Assembly (NCBI GenBank): GCA_903938955.1
Contig: CAJAFJ010000328.1
Coordinates: forward strand, 1-21,336
Length of the DNA stretch: 21,336 nt
Reading direction: 5' to 3'
Source: an uncultured beta proteobacterium
GTDB lineage: Bacteria; Pseudomonadota; Gammaproteobacteria; Burkholderiales; Burkholderiaceae
The translations under genes and the position numbers were made by a program. Below are positions 8,715 to 15,899 of this stretch, one piece after another; position 1 is the stretch's first letter, and each line of letters begins with the position of its first letter. Below the pieces are notes generated by a model. The model was given only the letters and a program-made list of their open reading frames with translations. It was not told where the DNA came from and did not search any database.

Positions 8715-8728
8715 CTAATACGGATCAA
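8715..8728 (+). promoter_or_regulatory. Candidate FNR/DNR-type site for the diheme cytochrome gene
   Basis: CTAATACGGATCAA matches TTGAT-N4-ATCAA at 8 of 10 positions, with one perfect half-site. Exactly 22 nt downstream is CAAAAT (8751-8756), a 4/6 match to a -10 box. That is the geometry of an activator centred at -41.5. The start codon is 75 bp downstream. No real test was possible. Confidence 0.35.
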
Positions 8729-8802
8729 TTCAAAAAATAGCGAAGCACGGCAAAATGCGTTTTTGGCCCTGGTTGTGGGCCTTGCCAACCCCGTGAGTCA
8801 CC

Positions 8803-9456
8803 ATGAAAGCACTGTTTATCCTGTTGTTTCTGGCTGGGCTGAGCCTGTCCGGCCAGACCCAAAACCTGGAACATGGCAAAGAAATCAACGCCACCTGTGC
8901 GGGCTGCCACGGTGAGTTTGGCCAGGGCGGCAGTCGTGGTGAATATCCGCGCCTGGCAGGCCAGCGCCAAGCCCACCTGATGGACCAGCTGCGCGCTTTT
9001 CGTGCGCGTACCCGGGTTAATCTGCCGATGTTTCCCTACACCCAGGAGCGCGAGTTGTCCGAGGCCGATATTGAAGATGTGTCGGCTTATCTGGCAGCGG
9101 TCGAGTTGCCGACCCAGTGGCCGGTGTTCAAAGAGGATGATGACGCGCTCACCCGTTTGACTGCGATGGATAAGGTCATGATCATCCCGCGCGCGCCGGG
9201 CAATTTGGACAACGGCCAAAAGATTTACAAAAAAGAATGTGTCACCTGCCATGCGCGTGACGGCATGGGGCGCGGCAAGTTTCCCCGGCTGGTGGGGCAG
9301 TACACCAGTTACCTCAAAAAGCAAATGGACACCTTTATCAAGGGCGGGCGCGCTCACGATGAAGTGGAAATGGTCGGTATCCTCAACCAGTTCAAGGAGC
9401 AGGACCTGAATGACGTGCTGGCCTACCTGACCTCAATTCAGGTGACACAGCCTTGA
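8803..9456 (+). CDS. Exported diheme cytochrome c (c4-like)
   Basis: A 217-residue protein with a signal peptide (MKALFILLFLAGLSLSGQTQ) and two c-type heme sites, CAGCH at 32-36 and CVTCH at 146-150, each heading a similar domain (G-YPRLAGQ near 46 and GKFPRLVGQ near 158). Candidate axial Met ligands are M76 and M190. This two-domain layout is that of cytochrome c4-type periplasmic electron carriers. A diheme cytochrome is also the partner of flavocytochrome c sulfide dehydrogenase, and a flavoprotein of that family is encoded convergently 1.1 kb away. Inferred roles are electron donor to NosZ or partner of that flavoprotein. Translation start ATG 8803 has only a weak ribosome-binding sequence. 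The ankyrin gene follows 14 bp downstream. Confidence 0.88.
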   Translation: MKALFILLFLAGLSLSGQTQNLEHGKEINATCAGCHGEFGQGGSRGEYPRLAGQRQAHLMDQLRAFRARTRVNLPMFPYTQERELSEADIEDVSAYLAAVELPTQWPVFKEDDDALTRLTAMDKVMIIPRAPGNLDNGQKIYKKECVTCHARDGMGRGKFPRLVGQYTSYLKKQMDTFIKGGRAHDEVEMVGILNQFKEQDLNDVLAYLTSIQVTQP

Positions 9457-9470
9457 TAGGAGAAACGACG

Positions 9471-9977
9471 ATGAAAAAGACTTTTGGCTCACGCGCAGCC
9501 CCGCTTGCATTGGCGCTCGGGCTGGTGTTGCAGGCTGCCTTGGTGGTGGCGCAACCGGCCACGCAAGGCATGAACGAAGCGCCGATTCACGATGCGGCGC
9601 GCATGGGCACCCAGGCGGATGTCGAGCAACTGCTGCGCGCCGCCCCCCAAACCCGCGACCTGCGCACTCCATTGGGCGCCACGCCTTTGCATTACGCCGC
9701 CATGAATCTGGACAGCGGGCCGCTCAAGGCGCTGGTGGCCGCCGGGGCCAACCCCAATGCCCGCGACAGCGAGGGGCGCACGCCCCTGCACATGGCGGTT
9801 TTTGCCACGCGCACAGCGCATACCAAGCTGCTGTTGCAGGCCGGTGCCGATCCCTTGTTGAAAACCGAAGCCGGGCGCGATGTGCTGAGCCTGGCGCGCA
9901 AGGTGCGCGCAGACGAAGCGGCGGGTGAAATATCGCTCTGGATTCTGAAGGGCTGCAAGCCGGGGCGGGCCTGCTGA
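9471..9977 (+). CDS. Periplasmic ankyrin-repeat protein
   Basis: A 168-residue protein with a clear signal peptide (basic start MKKTFGSR, hydrophobic core, cleavage near VVAQP). Ankyrin repeats follow: APIHDAARMG (37-46), TPLHYAAMNLDSGPLKALVAAGANPN (71-96) and TPLHMAVFATRTAHTKLLLQAGADP (104-128), with a degenerate last repeat. The ATG at 9471 follows a good TAGGAGA ribosome-binding site. It lies between a cytochrome c gene and a DUF411-type gene, and shares the TGATG stop/start junction with the latter, so the three are probably one operon. Small exported ankyrin proteins are known beside catalases and cytochromes, where a role in assembling or protecting heme proteins has been proposed; its role here is unknown. 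Confidence 0.88.
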   Translation: MKKTFGSRAAPLALALGLVLQAALVVAQPATQGMNEAPIHDAARMGTQADVEQLLRAAPQTRDLRTPLGATPLHYAAMNLDSGPLKALVAAGANPNARDSEGRTPLHMAVFATRTAHTKLLLQAGADPLLKTEAGRDVLSLARKVRADEAAGEISLWILKGCKPGRAC

Positions 9978-10510
9978 TGCGCGCGCTGGGCCTGGTTCAA
10001 TCCGCGGTGCTGGCGCTGACCGGCTGGCTGGGCTTTATCAGCTCGACGCTGGCGGCAGATGCGCCTGTGCCTGCGCTGCCCCCAGTGGTGGTGTACGCGC
10101 CCAGTCCGTGTCTGTCCTGTATTGACTGGGCCGAGCACCTGCGCCAAAACGGGTTTGTCGTCACGCTGGAAGAAAAGCTACTGGCGGAGATGCCGCGCAT
10201 CAAGCGCTGGCTCAATGTGCCGTCGCAGCTGGAGTCGGTGCACACCGCGCGGGTGGCAGGTTACTTCATTGAAGGCCATGTGCCGGCGGAAGATATTTTG
10301 CTGCTGCTCAAAGAAAAGCCCAAGGCCCGCGGGCTGGCCGTGCCGGGTCTGCCGGGCGGGGCACCCGGGCGCGAGAGCTACAACCCGATTTGCGACACCG
10401 CCTGCACCATTCTGGACAACGCAGGGCAGGAGCGCGACATTCGGCGTGAAGCCTTCAACACCATGCTGGTGGGGCCGGACGGGCGCACCAGCATCTACGC
10501 CCGCCACTGA
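9977..10510 (+). CDS. Exported DUF411-like protein with atypical cysteines
   Basis: A 177-residue protein with a signal peptide (about 1-27, ending STLAADA). The body matches the DUF411 layout from memory of the family: VVVYAPSPCLSCIDWAEHLRQNGF (35-60, CxxC at C45/C48), then HTARVAGYFIEGHVPAEDI (89-107) and GLAVPGLPGGAPG (119-131). DUF411 proteins are small periplasmic proteins often linked to copper. Departures are that CGCC is replaced by CLSC, the Cys usually before HTA is Val, and a C-terminal insertion adds NPICDTACTILD (C139/C143). The start codon shares one base with the ankyrin stop codon. It converges on the flavoprotein gene with a 6-bp gap and no obvious terminator. Confidence 0.82.
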   Translation: MRALGLVQSAVLALTGWLGFISSTLAADAPVPALPPVVVYAPSPCLSCIDWAEHLRQNGFVVTLEEKLLAEMPRIKRWLNVPSQLESVHTARVAGYFIEGHVPAEDILLLLKEKPKARGLAVPGLPGGAPGRESYNPICDTACTILDNAGQERDIRREAFNTMLVGPDGRTSIYARH

Positions 10511-10516
10511 TTCCGT

Positions 10517-11812
10517 TCACGGCTTGGGCACGCCCAGGCTGCCGACATAGAGCGAGCGCGCCCATTGCAGGTCTTCGTCACGTGGTTGCGGGTTGTCGTG
10601 CTGGCGCACGGCTTGCGTGATCAGCCCGTCACCGCGCTGGCGGTAGTTGGCCTCAAGGATCAATTGCTCGGCCGGGTCGGCATCGAGCCAGACATGGCAG
10701 ATGCTTTGCGGCAAATCGACCGGCGTGGGGCTTTGCCCCCGGCTCAGTGCTGCAATTTGTAAGGCGGCAGAGGCCCCCAGGCGGGTGGCGATGTGTGCGG
10801 TTTTCGGGTAATGGCCGAACAGCGGCGAGACCGTGTCGAGCAAATCACCGACCAGATACACCCGTTCATCGAGCGGCGAGCGCAGCCGCTGTGGGTCCAC
10901 CCCGGCCCAGCGGGTGGGGTGACCTTGCGAGTTGAGGCCCAGCAGGCCGCTCTGCGCCACCAGCTTGCTGGCTTGCATCGGCGGCAGCAGCAGGGCGTGC
11001 TTGAAATTGATGTCACCCTCGTCGGTGCTGAGCTTGCGCGCAAACGGGTCAATCGACAGCCCATCTGAATGCGGCCGATGCACGATCTGGTCGCGGTAGC
11101 GATCGGCAAACAGATGGGTGAAGCGGGGGATGCCGGCCCCGGCGTCAATCACGGTGAGCTTGCCCGGAATGCGGTGGGTCTTGAGCCACCAGCCAATCAA
11201 CATCGCGCGTTCATAGGGCGCGGGCGGGCAGCGGTAGGGCGGTGGCGGAATGGTCATGACCAGATCACCGCCCTTGAAGTTGTCGAGTTGGTGCTTGAGC
11301 AGGTCCAGCTCGCTGGCCATAAAACCCGCTGGAAATTGTTCGCGTGCCTGGGCCGTGGCGCGGGCGTCGTCGCCAAACCAGGGGGTGTAGTCGTAGTCAA
11401 CGCCGGCGGCCAGCACCAGCCAGTCGTAGTCAAACCGCCCTTGCGCGGTGTGGACCTGGCGCTGCGCACGGTCAATTGATTGCACCTCGGCCGCCACAAA
11501 ACGGTAGCCCAAACCCTGCGCCAGCGCGGCCAGATCGACGCGCGCCAGTCGCTCGGGTGTGCGACCCACCAGCCAGGGGCTGCTCAAGGGCAAGGCACGC
11601 AGCGTGGGGTCGCGGTCGATCACGACCACTTCCAGCTCGGGCGCGCTCTGGCGCAAGGTGCGGGCGGCGCTCAGGCCGGCAAACCCGCCGCCAACCACCA
11701 CCACGCGCTGACCCGCCGCGTGCGTCATGGTTGGGGTGCTGCTGGACGAAGCGAAGCCGTGCCAGCTTAATCCGACACCCCCCAGTGCGCCCAGCAGCGT
11801 GCGGCGTTTCAT
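10517..11812 (-). CDS. Flavocytochrome c sulfide dehydrogenase-like flavoprotein (FccB-like)
   Basis: A 431-residue FAD protein. The N-terminal KRRTLLGALGGVG resembles a Tat signal. FAD-binding motifs are VVVVGGGFAGLSAA (37-50), VVVIDRDP (62-69) and VYLVGD (318-323). PPPPYRCPPAPYERA (189-203) and the C-terminal SICHVWLDADP region are hallmarks of FccB. The only two cysteines, C195 and C372, match the redox-active disulfide that receives sulfide in FccB. FccB oxidises sulfide and passes electrons to a diheme cytochrome. It is the last gene of the nos operon; its start overlaps the SCO stop by 4 bp. Its substrate is unproven: it may act on sulfide or persulfide, or act as another periplasmic reductant carrier. 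Confidence 0.85.
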   Translation of the reverse strand: MKRRTLLGALGGVGLSWHGFASSSSTPTMTHAAGQRVVVVGGGFAGLSAARTLRQSAPELEVVVIDRDPTLRALPLSSPWLVGRTPERLARVDLAALAQGLGYRFVAAEVQSIDRAQRQVHTAQGRFDYDWLVLAAGVDYDYTPWFGDDARATAQAREQFPAGFMASELDLLKHQLDNFKGGDLVMTIPPPPYRCPPAPYERAMLIGWWLKTHRIPGKLTVIDAGAGIPRFTHLFADRYRDQIVHRPHSDGLSIDPFARKLSTDEGDINFKHALLLPPMQASKLVAQSGLLGLNSQGHPTRWAGVDPQRLRSPLDERVYLVGDLLDTVSPLFGHYPKTAHIATRLGASAALQIAALSRGQSPTPVDLPQSICHVWLDADPAEQLILEANYRQRGDGLITQAVRQHDNPQPRDEDLQWARSLYVGSLGVPKP

Positions 11813-12456
11813 TTCTTGGGTAGGCGTTCGTTCAAGTCCAGCCAGCGCTGGATGTCGGCGACCATGTCGTTGACCGAGGTGCCATACGTAAACCTGGCGA
11901 CGCGCTGGCCGTCCGGCCCGAGCAAAAACATGCCCGCCGTGTGGTCCATGGTGTAAATGTTGGCGGCTGCACCGGGTTCACGTACTTTCTGGAACTGCAC
12001 CTTGAAATTGTTGGCAGCCCAGCGCACCAGTTCCAGTTTGCCGGTCAGCGCGATGATGCGCTTATCAAAGTTGCTGGTGTAGGCCTCCAGCACCTGGCCG
12101 GTGTCGCGCTCCGGGTCGACGGTGATGAAGATCGGTTGCACCTGTTTGGCCCGCTCGCCCAGAGCGGCCATCACTTGTTGCATCTCCAGCAGGGTGGTGG
12201 GGCAGACATCGGGGCAGCCGGTAAAGCCAAAGGTGATGAGCTGAAAACGGTCCTTGAAGTCTTCCGGCATCACGGCGCGGCCACGGGTGTCTTGCAGCAG
12301 GTAGCGTGGCGACGGGCGCGCAGCATCCGGCGCTGCCTCGGCATCGGCGGTCTCGGTCAGGTTCAGATGATTGGTCGCGGCACTGGCCAGCCCGCTGGCG
12401 CCGGCGAGCGCCAGCAGCAGGGACAGCAGGCTGTAGCGAAGGGGGAATGTGTTCAT
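11809..12456 (-). CDS. SCO1/SenC/PrrC-type copper chaperone
   Basis: A 215-residue exported thioredoxin-fold protein with a signal peptide at 1-27 (ending GLASAA). The copper-binding motif is GCPDVCPTTL (C81, C85) and the third ligand is H172 in TMDHTAGMFLLGPDG. GFTGCPDVCP and FITVDPERDT are typical SCO signatures. SCO proteins deliver copper to the CuA site of cytochrome oxidase; a nos-linked member is expected to serve the CuA site of NosZ (inference). It overlaps its neighbours on both sides by 4 bp (ATGA), so it is translationally coupled to the unknown protein upstream and the FccB-like gene downstream. Confidence 0.92.
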   Translation of the reverse strand: MNTFPLRYSLLSLLLALAGASGLASAATNHLNLTETADAEAAPDAARPSPRYLLQDTRGRAVMPEDFKDRFQLITFGFTGCPDVCPTTLLEMQQVMAALGERAKQVQPIFITVDPERDTGQVLEAYTSNFDKRIIALTGKLELVRWAANNFKVQFQKVREPGAAANIYTMDHTAGMFLLGPDGQRVARFTYGTSVNDMVADIQRWLDLNERLPKK

Positions 12457-12824
12457 GATGACTGGGCTCCTGTTAAGGCGGTGGGCAGGGTGATTTGCAG
12501 TTGTTGTGCCAGTGCGTCAAGCCGGGTCGTCAAGGCTGCAGCATCGGGACAGGCGACGGTGCCCTTGAGTTGCACGGCGTAACTTTGCTGGGTGCCTTCT
12601 TCATAGGCGTTGCCATAGCGCGCCGTTTTGGGGGCGTGGGCAATCATCAGGCTTTTGGCGCGACTGGCGGCTTTCAGTTCCTGGCACGCCAGCGCCTGGC
12701 CGTTGACTTGCGCCAGCTCGTTGATGGTTTGCAGGCCGAGTTCATTGGGCGTTTGCGCCTGGGCGGGTGCCAGCAGGGCGCAGATCAGTCCCAGCGCGAG
12801 GGTGAAGTGGGTGCGGTGATTCAT
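12453..12824 (-). CDS. Unknown small exported protein of the nos operon
   Basis: A 123-residue protein I do not recognise. It has a strong signal peptide (MNHRTHFTLALGLICALLAPAQAQ, cleaved near 23). The mature part of about 100 residues has two cysteines, in QALACQELK and GTVACPDAA, which could form a disulfide, and is otherwise helical-looking and polar. The ATG at 12824 is preferred over one at 12875 because GAGGAA precedes it and the signal peptide begins there. It lies 47 bp after nosD and overlaps the SCO gene by 4 bp, which suggests a periplasmic role in copper or NosZ maturation. No function is claimed. Confidence 0.75.
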   Translation of the reverse strand: MNHRTHFTLALGLICALLAPAQAQTPNELGLQTINELAQVNGQALACQELKAASRAKSLMIAHAPKTARYGNAYEEGTQQSYAVQLKGTVACPDAAALTTRLDALAQQLQITLPTALTGAQSS

Positions 12825-12871
12825 GGTGATGATTCCTCGGTGATGAGTGTGTGGGGTGCAGCGTGGGCCAT

Positions 12872-14098
12872 TCACATGCGGGGACGTGGGTCTTGCAGCA
12901 CCCGGTGCGGGGTCGAAAAAGGGGCCAGTTGTTCAAGAAAATCGAGCAATTCAAAAGCCGGTGTGTTGCGGAAAAAAGTGGCCATGGGCGTTTCCATCCA
13001 GATCCGGTCAGCGTACAGCAGAACTTCGTGCGGCGAGTCGCCGATTTGGTTGTGATCACGGTCGAAGCCCTGGTATTCATCCCATTGGTTATCGCTCCAG
13101 TGGTTGTCGCTGCCGGTGCCCGGTGCGCTGATGGCCACGGTATTGAGGTTGCTGTCAAAGCGGTTGTGGCTGAATTGGTGGCCACCCGCCTCACCCGAAA
13201 AAAACAGGCCAACGATGTTGTGCGCAAAGTGGTTGCCGCGCACGATGGCGACCCCGCCACCGGGCACCGGCGAATCCATCTTCATGCCGACCGAGCAATG
13301 CAGCACGGTGTTGTTTTCAATCAGGCTGTCGTTGCTTTCCTTTAGCACGATGCCGCCGCCACCATCGGTCAGGGCGTGGGCCACATGGTTGCCGCGCAGG
13401 GTGAGGTAGGGTGAATACAGCGCCACGATGCCGGTACCGGTGTCACTCAGGCGGTTGTCTTCAGCCAGAAAACGGGGTGAAAAAATGAGGTGCATGCCGT
13501 AGCGGCCATCGTTGAACTGGTTGCGCAGCAACTGGTTGTCGGGCGAGTTGATCAGGGTCAGGTCACGCCCGCGGGTGAAGTGGTTGTCTTCCACCTGGTT
13601 GTGCTGGCTGTGCCACAGGCGCAGCGAGTCGCCGCGCAACCCGGTGCTGAACGGCTTGCCGGTGACCCGGTTGCCTTTGATGAGCGTGCGGTTGACGCTT
13701 TTCAGGTGGATGCCAAACAGCACGTCTTCGAGGTCGTTGTTCTCCACCCGGTGCTCGTCGCCCTCCAGCAGAATACCGGCGTCGATGCGGTCGTGCGAAT
13801 CGCCGCTGCCGCGCAGGCGCAGGCCGCGCAAGGTCACGTTGTTGCCTGACACGCTCAACACCGTGCCACGGCTATCGCCCTGAATCAGCGCCTGGCCTGC
13901 GCCGTCCAGGGTCATCGGCTGGGTGATGTGGGCCGGTCCGCTGTAAATACCGGGTGCCAGTTGCAAGGTGCCGCCCGCCGGGGTGGCGTCAATCAACGGT
14001 TGCAGGGCTTGCGCTGCCGGTGCCGGTGCTGTGGCCAGTGCGAGTGACAGCCACAAGGCGCCGAGGCAGGCCAGTGCAAGGGCAACCCATCTTGTCAT
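12872..14098 (-). CDS. nosD: NosD, periplasmic copper-site maturation protein
   Basis: A 408-residue exported beta-helix protein. A signal peptide (about 1-30, ending APAAQA) is followed by GTLQLAPGIYSGP and then many right-handed beta-helix (CASH-type) repeats with the N-x-V-x-x-N pattern, such as HRVENNDLEDVLFGIHLK, NTLIKGNRVTGK-like and HNQVEDNHF. NosD works with the NosFY ABC transporter in building the CuZ site of nitrous oxide reductase. The ATG at 14098 overlaps the BASS gene stop by 4 bp (ATGA) and starts the signal peptide; the frame stays open to 14281 but that extension reads through the BASS gene and is not plausible. Unusually, it is separated from nosF and nosY by four inserted genes. 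Confidence 0.93.
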   Translation of the reverse strand: MTRWVALALACLGALWLSLALATAPAPAAQALQPLIDATPAGGTLQLAPGIYSGPAHITQPMTLDGAGQALIQGDSRGTVLSVSGNNVTLRGLRLRGSGDSHDRIDAGILLEGDEHRVENNDLEDVLFGIHLKSVNRTLIKGNRVTGKPFSTGLRGDSLRLWHSQHNQVEDNHFTRGRDLTLINSPDNQLLRNQFNDGRYGMHLIFSPRFLAEDNRLSDTGTGIVALYSPYLTLRGNHVAHALTDGGGGIVLKESNDSLIENNTVLHCSVGMKMDSPVPGGGVAIVRGNHFAHNIVGLFFSGEAGGHQFSHNRFDSNLNTVAISAPGTGSDNHWSDNQWDEYQGFDRDHNQIGDSPHEVLLYADRIWMETPMATFFRNTPAFELLDFLEQLAPFSTPHRVLQDPRPRM

Positions 14099-14988
14099 GA
14101 TGAACGGGCGGTCGGGCTCACCAGACCGCGTGTGCCAAGCTGGAGGCGCATCAGCACGACAAAGACCAGCGCGCCGGCGTTCATCAGCAGGGCGTACACC
14201 ACGCTGGGCACGCTCATGGCGGGCGAGTGCAGCAACTGCACGCACACGTAAATGCCCAGGGCCGAGTTTTGCAAGCCGCATTCGGTCACCACCGCAATGC
14301 GGTCGCGTGGCAGCAGACCGAGTTGGCGGCTCAGCAGCCAGGCCCCGGCCAGAATCAACAGGTTGAGCAACAAACTGGCTGGTCCAATGCTGGACAGGTG
14401 GTTCAGCAGCACAAAGCGCTGGTCCCAGAAGGTGGTCAGGATGATGGCCAGAAACAGCGCCGTAGCGGCCCGACTGGCCACCGGTTTGATGCGCGCCACC
14501 CGCAACGGTTGCCAGGCCCGCAGCGCCATGCCCAGCAGTACCGGCAGTGTGGTCATCAGAAAAATCTTGCGCACCATGTCGACCAGGGGGAATTTAACGC
14601 CCGTGGCGTTGGCCATGAAAAACTGCATGGACGCGTCCACCACCAGCGGCAAGGTCAGCACCGCGGCGACGCTGGTGACGGCGGTGAGCGAGATCGACAG
14701 GGCGACATCGCCGCGCGCCAGATGCGTCAGCAAGCCGGAGCTGACGCCGCCGGGGCAGGCCGCCAGCACCATCAGTCCCACCGCCATGACCGGGTCCAGG
14801 TGCAGTGACCACGCCACCCCAAACCCCAGCAAGGGCACCAGCAGCAACTGGCCTGCCAGACCGGCGATCAGCGCGCGCGGGCGTTTTAAGACGCTTTGAA
14901 AATCAGCCAGGCGCAGCGTCATGCCCAAGTACAGCATGATGAACGCCAGGGCCAGCGGTAGTAGTTGTGTCAACACAGGCAGGCTCAT
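14095..14988 (-). CDS. BASS-family (bile acid:sodium symporter-like) transporter
   Basis: A 297-residue inner-membrane protein with about nine to ten hydrophobic segments. Family hallmarks are LGMTLRLADF near the N-terminus, the VLAACPGGVSSGLLTHLARGDVALSISLTAVTS core (75-107) and the TECGLQNSALGIYV segment near 232-245. BASS proteins move organic anions, often with sodium; substrates include bile acids, pantoate and pyruvate in different relatives. The substrate cannot be read from the sequence. It overlaps menA upstream and nosD downstream by 4 bp each, so it is coupled into the quinone part of the nos operon. Transport of a quinone precursor or of another small organic acid is a speculation from context. 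Confidence 0.88.
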   Translation of the reverse strand: MSLPVLTQLLPLALAFIMLYLGMTLRLADFQSVLKRPRALIAGLAGQLLLVPLLGFGVAWSLHLDPVMAVGLMVLAACPGGVSSGLLTHLARGDVALSISLTAVTSVAAVLTLPLVVDASMQFFMANATGVKFPLVDMVRKIFLMTTLPVLLGMALRAWQPLRVARIKPVASRAATALFLAIILTTFWDQRFVLLNHLSSIGPASLLLNLLILAGAWLLSRQLGLLPRDRIAVVTECGLQNSALGIYVCVQLLHSPAMSVPSVVYALLMNAGALVFVVLMRLQLGTRGLVSPTARSS

Positions 14989-15899
14989 AGAAAGAGACCG
15001 ACGGTTAGCAGCAGCGCCAGAATCAGGCCGACCTTGGCGGTGGCGGCCAGCAAGGCGTTGAGCGCTTCGGCCGGTGCCTCAGGGCGCAAGCGTTGCGTTA
15101 ACTGGAGACTGTGCGGCAGCGCCAGCCAAGCCAGCAGCGCGCCGGTGTGGCCACGCCAAGCCAGCAACAGCACCAGCGCAAAAGGCAGCAGCATCATGGC
15201 GACGTAGGCATGGCGCGCGTGGGCGCGGCCCAGCCGGGCGGCCAGGGTGCGTCGGCCGCTGCGCAAGTCACCCTCCAGATCGCGGTAGTTGTTGACCAGC
15301 AGCACGGCGGCGGCGGGCAGGCCGAGCACGGCACCGGATAGCCAGGCGTCCAGCGAGGGCGTGCCGCTTTGCAGCCAGTGGCTGCCCGACACCGCGACCA
15401 AGCCAAAAAATATCAATACAAACACCTCACCCAACGCCGTGTGCGACACCGGCCGCGACCCACCCGAGTAGGCCCAACCGGCCCACAGCGACGACACGCC
15501 CGCGAGCAAAATCGGCCAGCCGCCTTGCTCGACCAGATAGACACCGATGACGAGCGCCAGGGCATAACAAAAGAAGGTGGCGCGGTGCATGGTGCGGACA
15601 CTGACCCAGCCTGCAGCGGTGACGCGCAGCGGCCCCACGCGGTCGGGCCGGTCGTTGCCGCGCTCGAAGTCGATCACGTCGTTGTGCAGGTTGGTGCCAA
15701 TCTGGATCAACAGCGCGCAGGCCAATGTCGCCAGCAGCGCGGGCCAGTGCTGGCCGCTGCCATCGGCCCACGCCAGCGCGGTACCGAGCAACACCGGGGC
15801 GACGGCGATGCCCAAGGTGCGCGGGCGGATGGCAGTCCACCAGACGCGCGCCCCGGTGGCGGGCAGGTTCAATAGGGTCGAGTGTGATTCAGCGTGCAT
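14985..15899 (-). CDS. menA: 1,4-dihydroxy-2-naphthoate polyprenyltransferase
   Basis: A 304-residue UbiA-superfamily membrane prenyltransferase with eight or nine hydrophobic helices. MenA-type signatures are WWTAIRPRTLGIAVAPVLLGTALA (20-43), the first Asp-rich motif in GTNLHNDVIDFERGND (68-83, Mg-diphosphate binding), DRVGPLRVT (86-94), and the second motif NNYRDLEGD...GRRTLAARLG. MenA attaches the isoprenoid chain to DHNA to give demethylmenaquinone. UbiA is less likely because it lacks the AIRPRTL and RVGP pattern. The ATG at 15899 overlaps ubiE by 11 bp and has a GGGA about 9 nt upstream; a start at 15935 is possible. Its stop overlaps the BASS start by 4 bp. Confidence 0.9.
   Translation of the reverse strand: MHAESHSTLLNLPATGARVWWTAIRPRTLGIAVAPVLLGTALAWADGSGQHWPALLATLACALLIQIGTNLHNDVIDFERGNDRPDRVGPLRVTAAGWVSVRTMHRATFFCYALALVIGVYLVEQGGWPILLAGVSSLWAGWAYSGGSRPVSHTALGEVFVLIFFGLVAVSGSHWLQSGTPSLDAWLSGAVLGLPAAAVLLVNNYRDLEGDLRSGRRTLAARLGRAHARHAYVAMMLLPFALVLLLAWRGHTGALLAWLALPHSLQLTQRLRPEAPAEALNALLAATAKVGLILALLLTVGLFL

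Larger units (their letters stand above)
8465..8802. other. Divergent intergenic region between nrdJ and the diheme cytochrome gene
   Basis: This 338-bp noncoding stretch must hold the promoters of both neighbours. It contains two related 16-bp inverted repeats 32 bp apart (8623-8638 and 8655-8670), an 18-bp inverted repeat TATCCC-N6-GGGATA (8584-8601) that overlaps an FNR-like site (8580-8593), and a second FNR-like site (8715-8728). I see no cobalamin riboswitch B12-box and no convincing small ORF. Confidence 0.75.

Noticed and set aside
8465..8802. A cobalamin riboswitch ahead of the B12-dependent nrdJ
   Set aside because: I find no B12-box-like sequence or suitable folding pattern in the leader; the visible repeats look like protein-binding sites.
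8725..9357. A 210-residue open frame on the - strand opposite the diheme cytochrome gene
   Set aside because: It is the antisense shadow of a clear cytochrome c gene; it has no recognisable motifs and low-complexity composition.
14099..14281. N-terminal extension of nosD
   Set aside because: The extra residues are Arg/Ala-rich antisense-like sequence within the BASS gene, whereas the ATG at 14098 begins a normal signal peptide.
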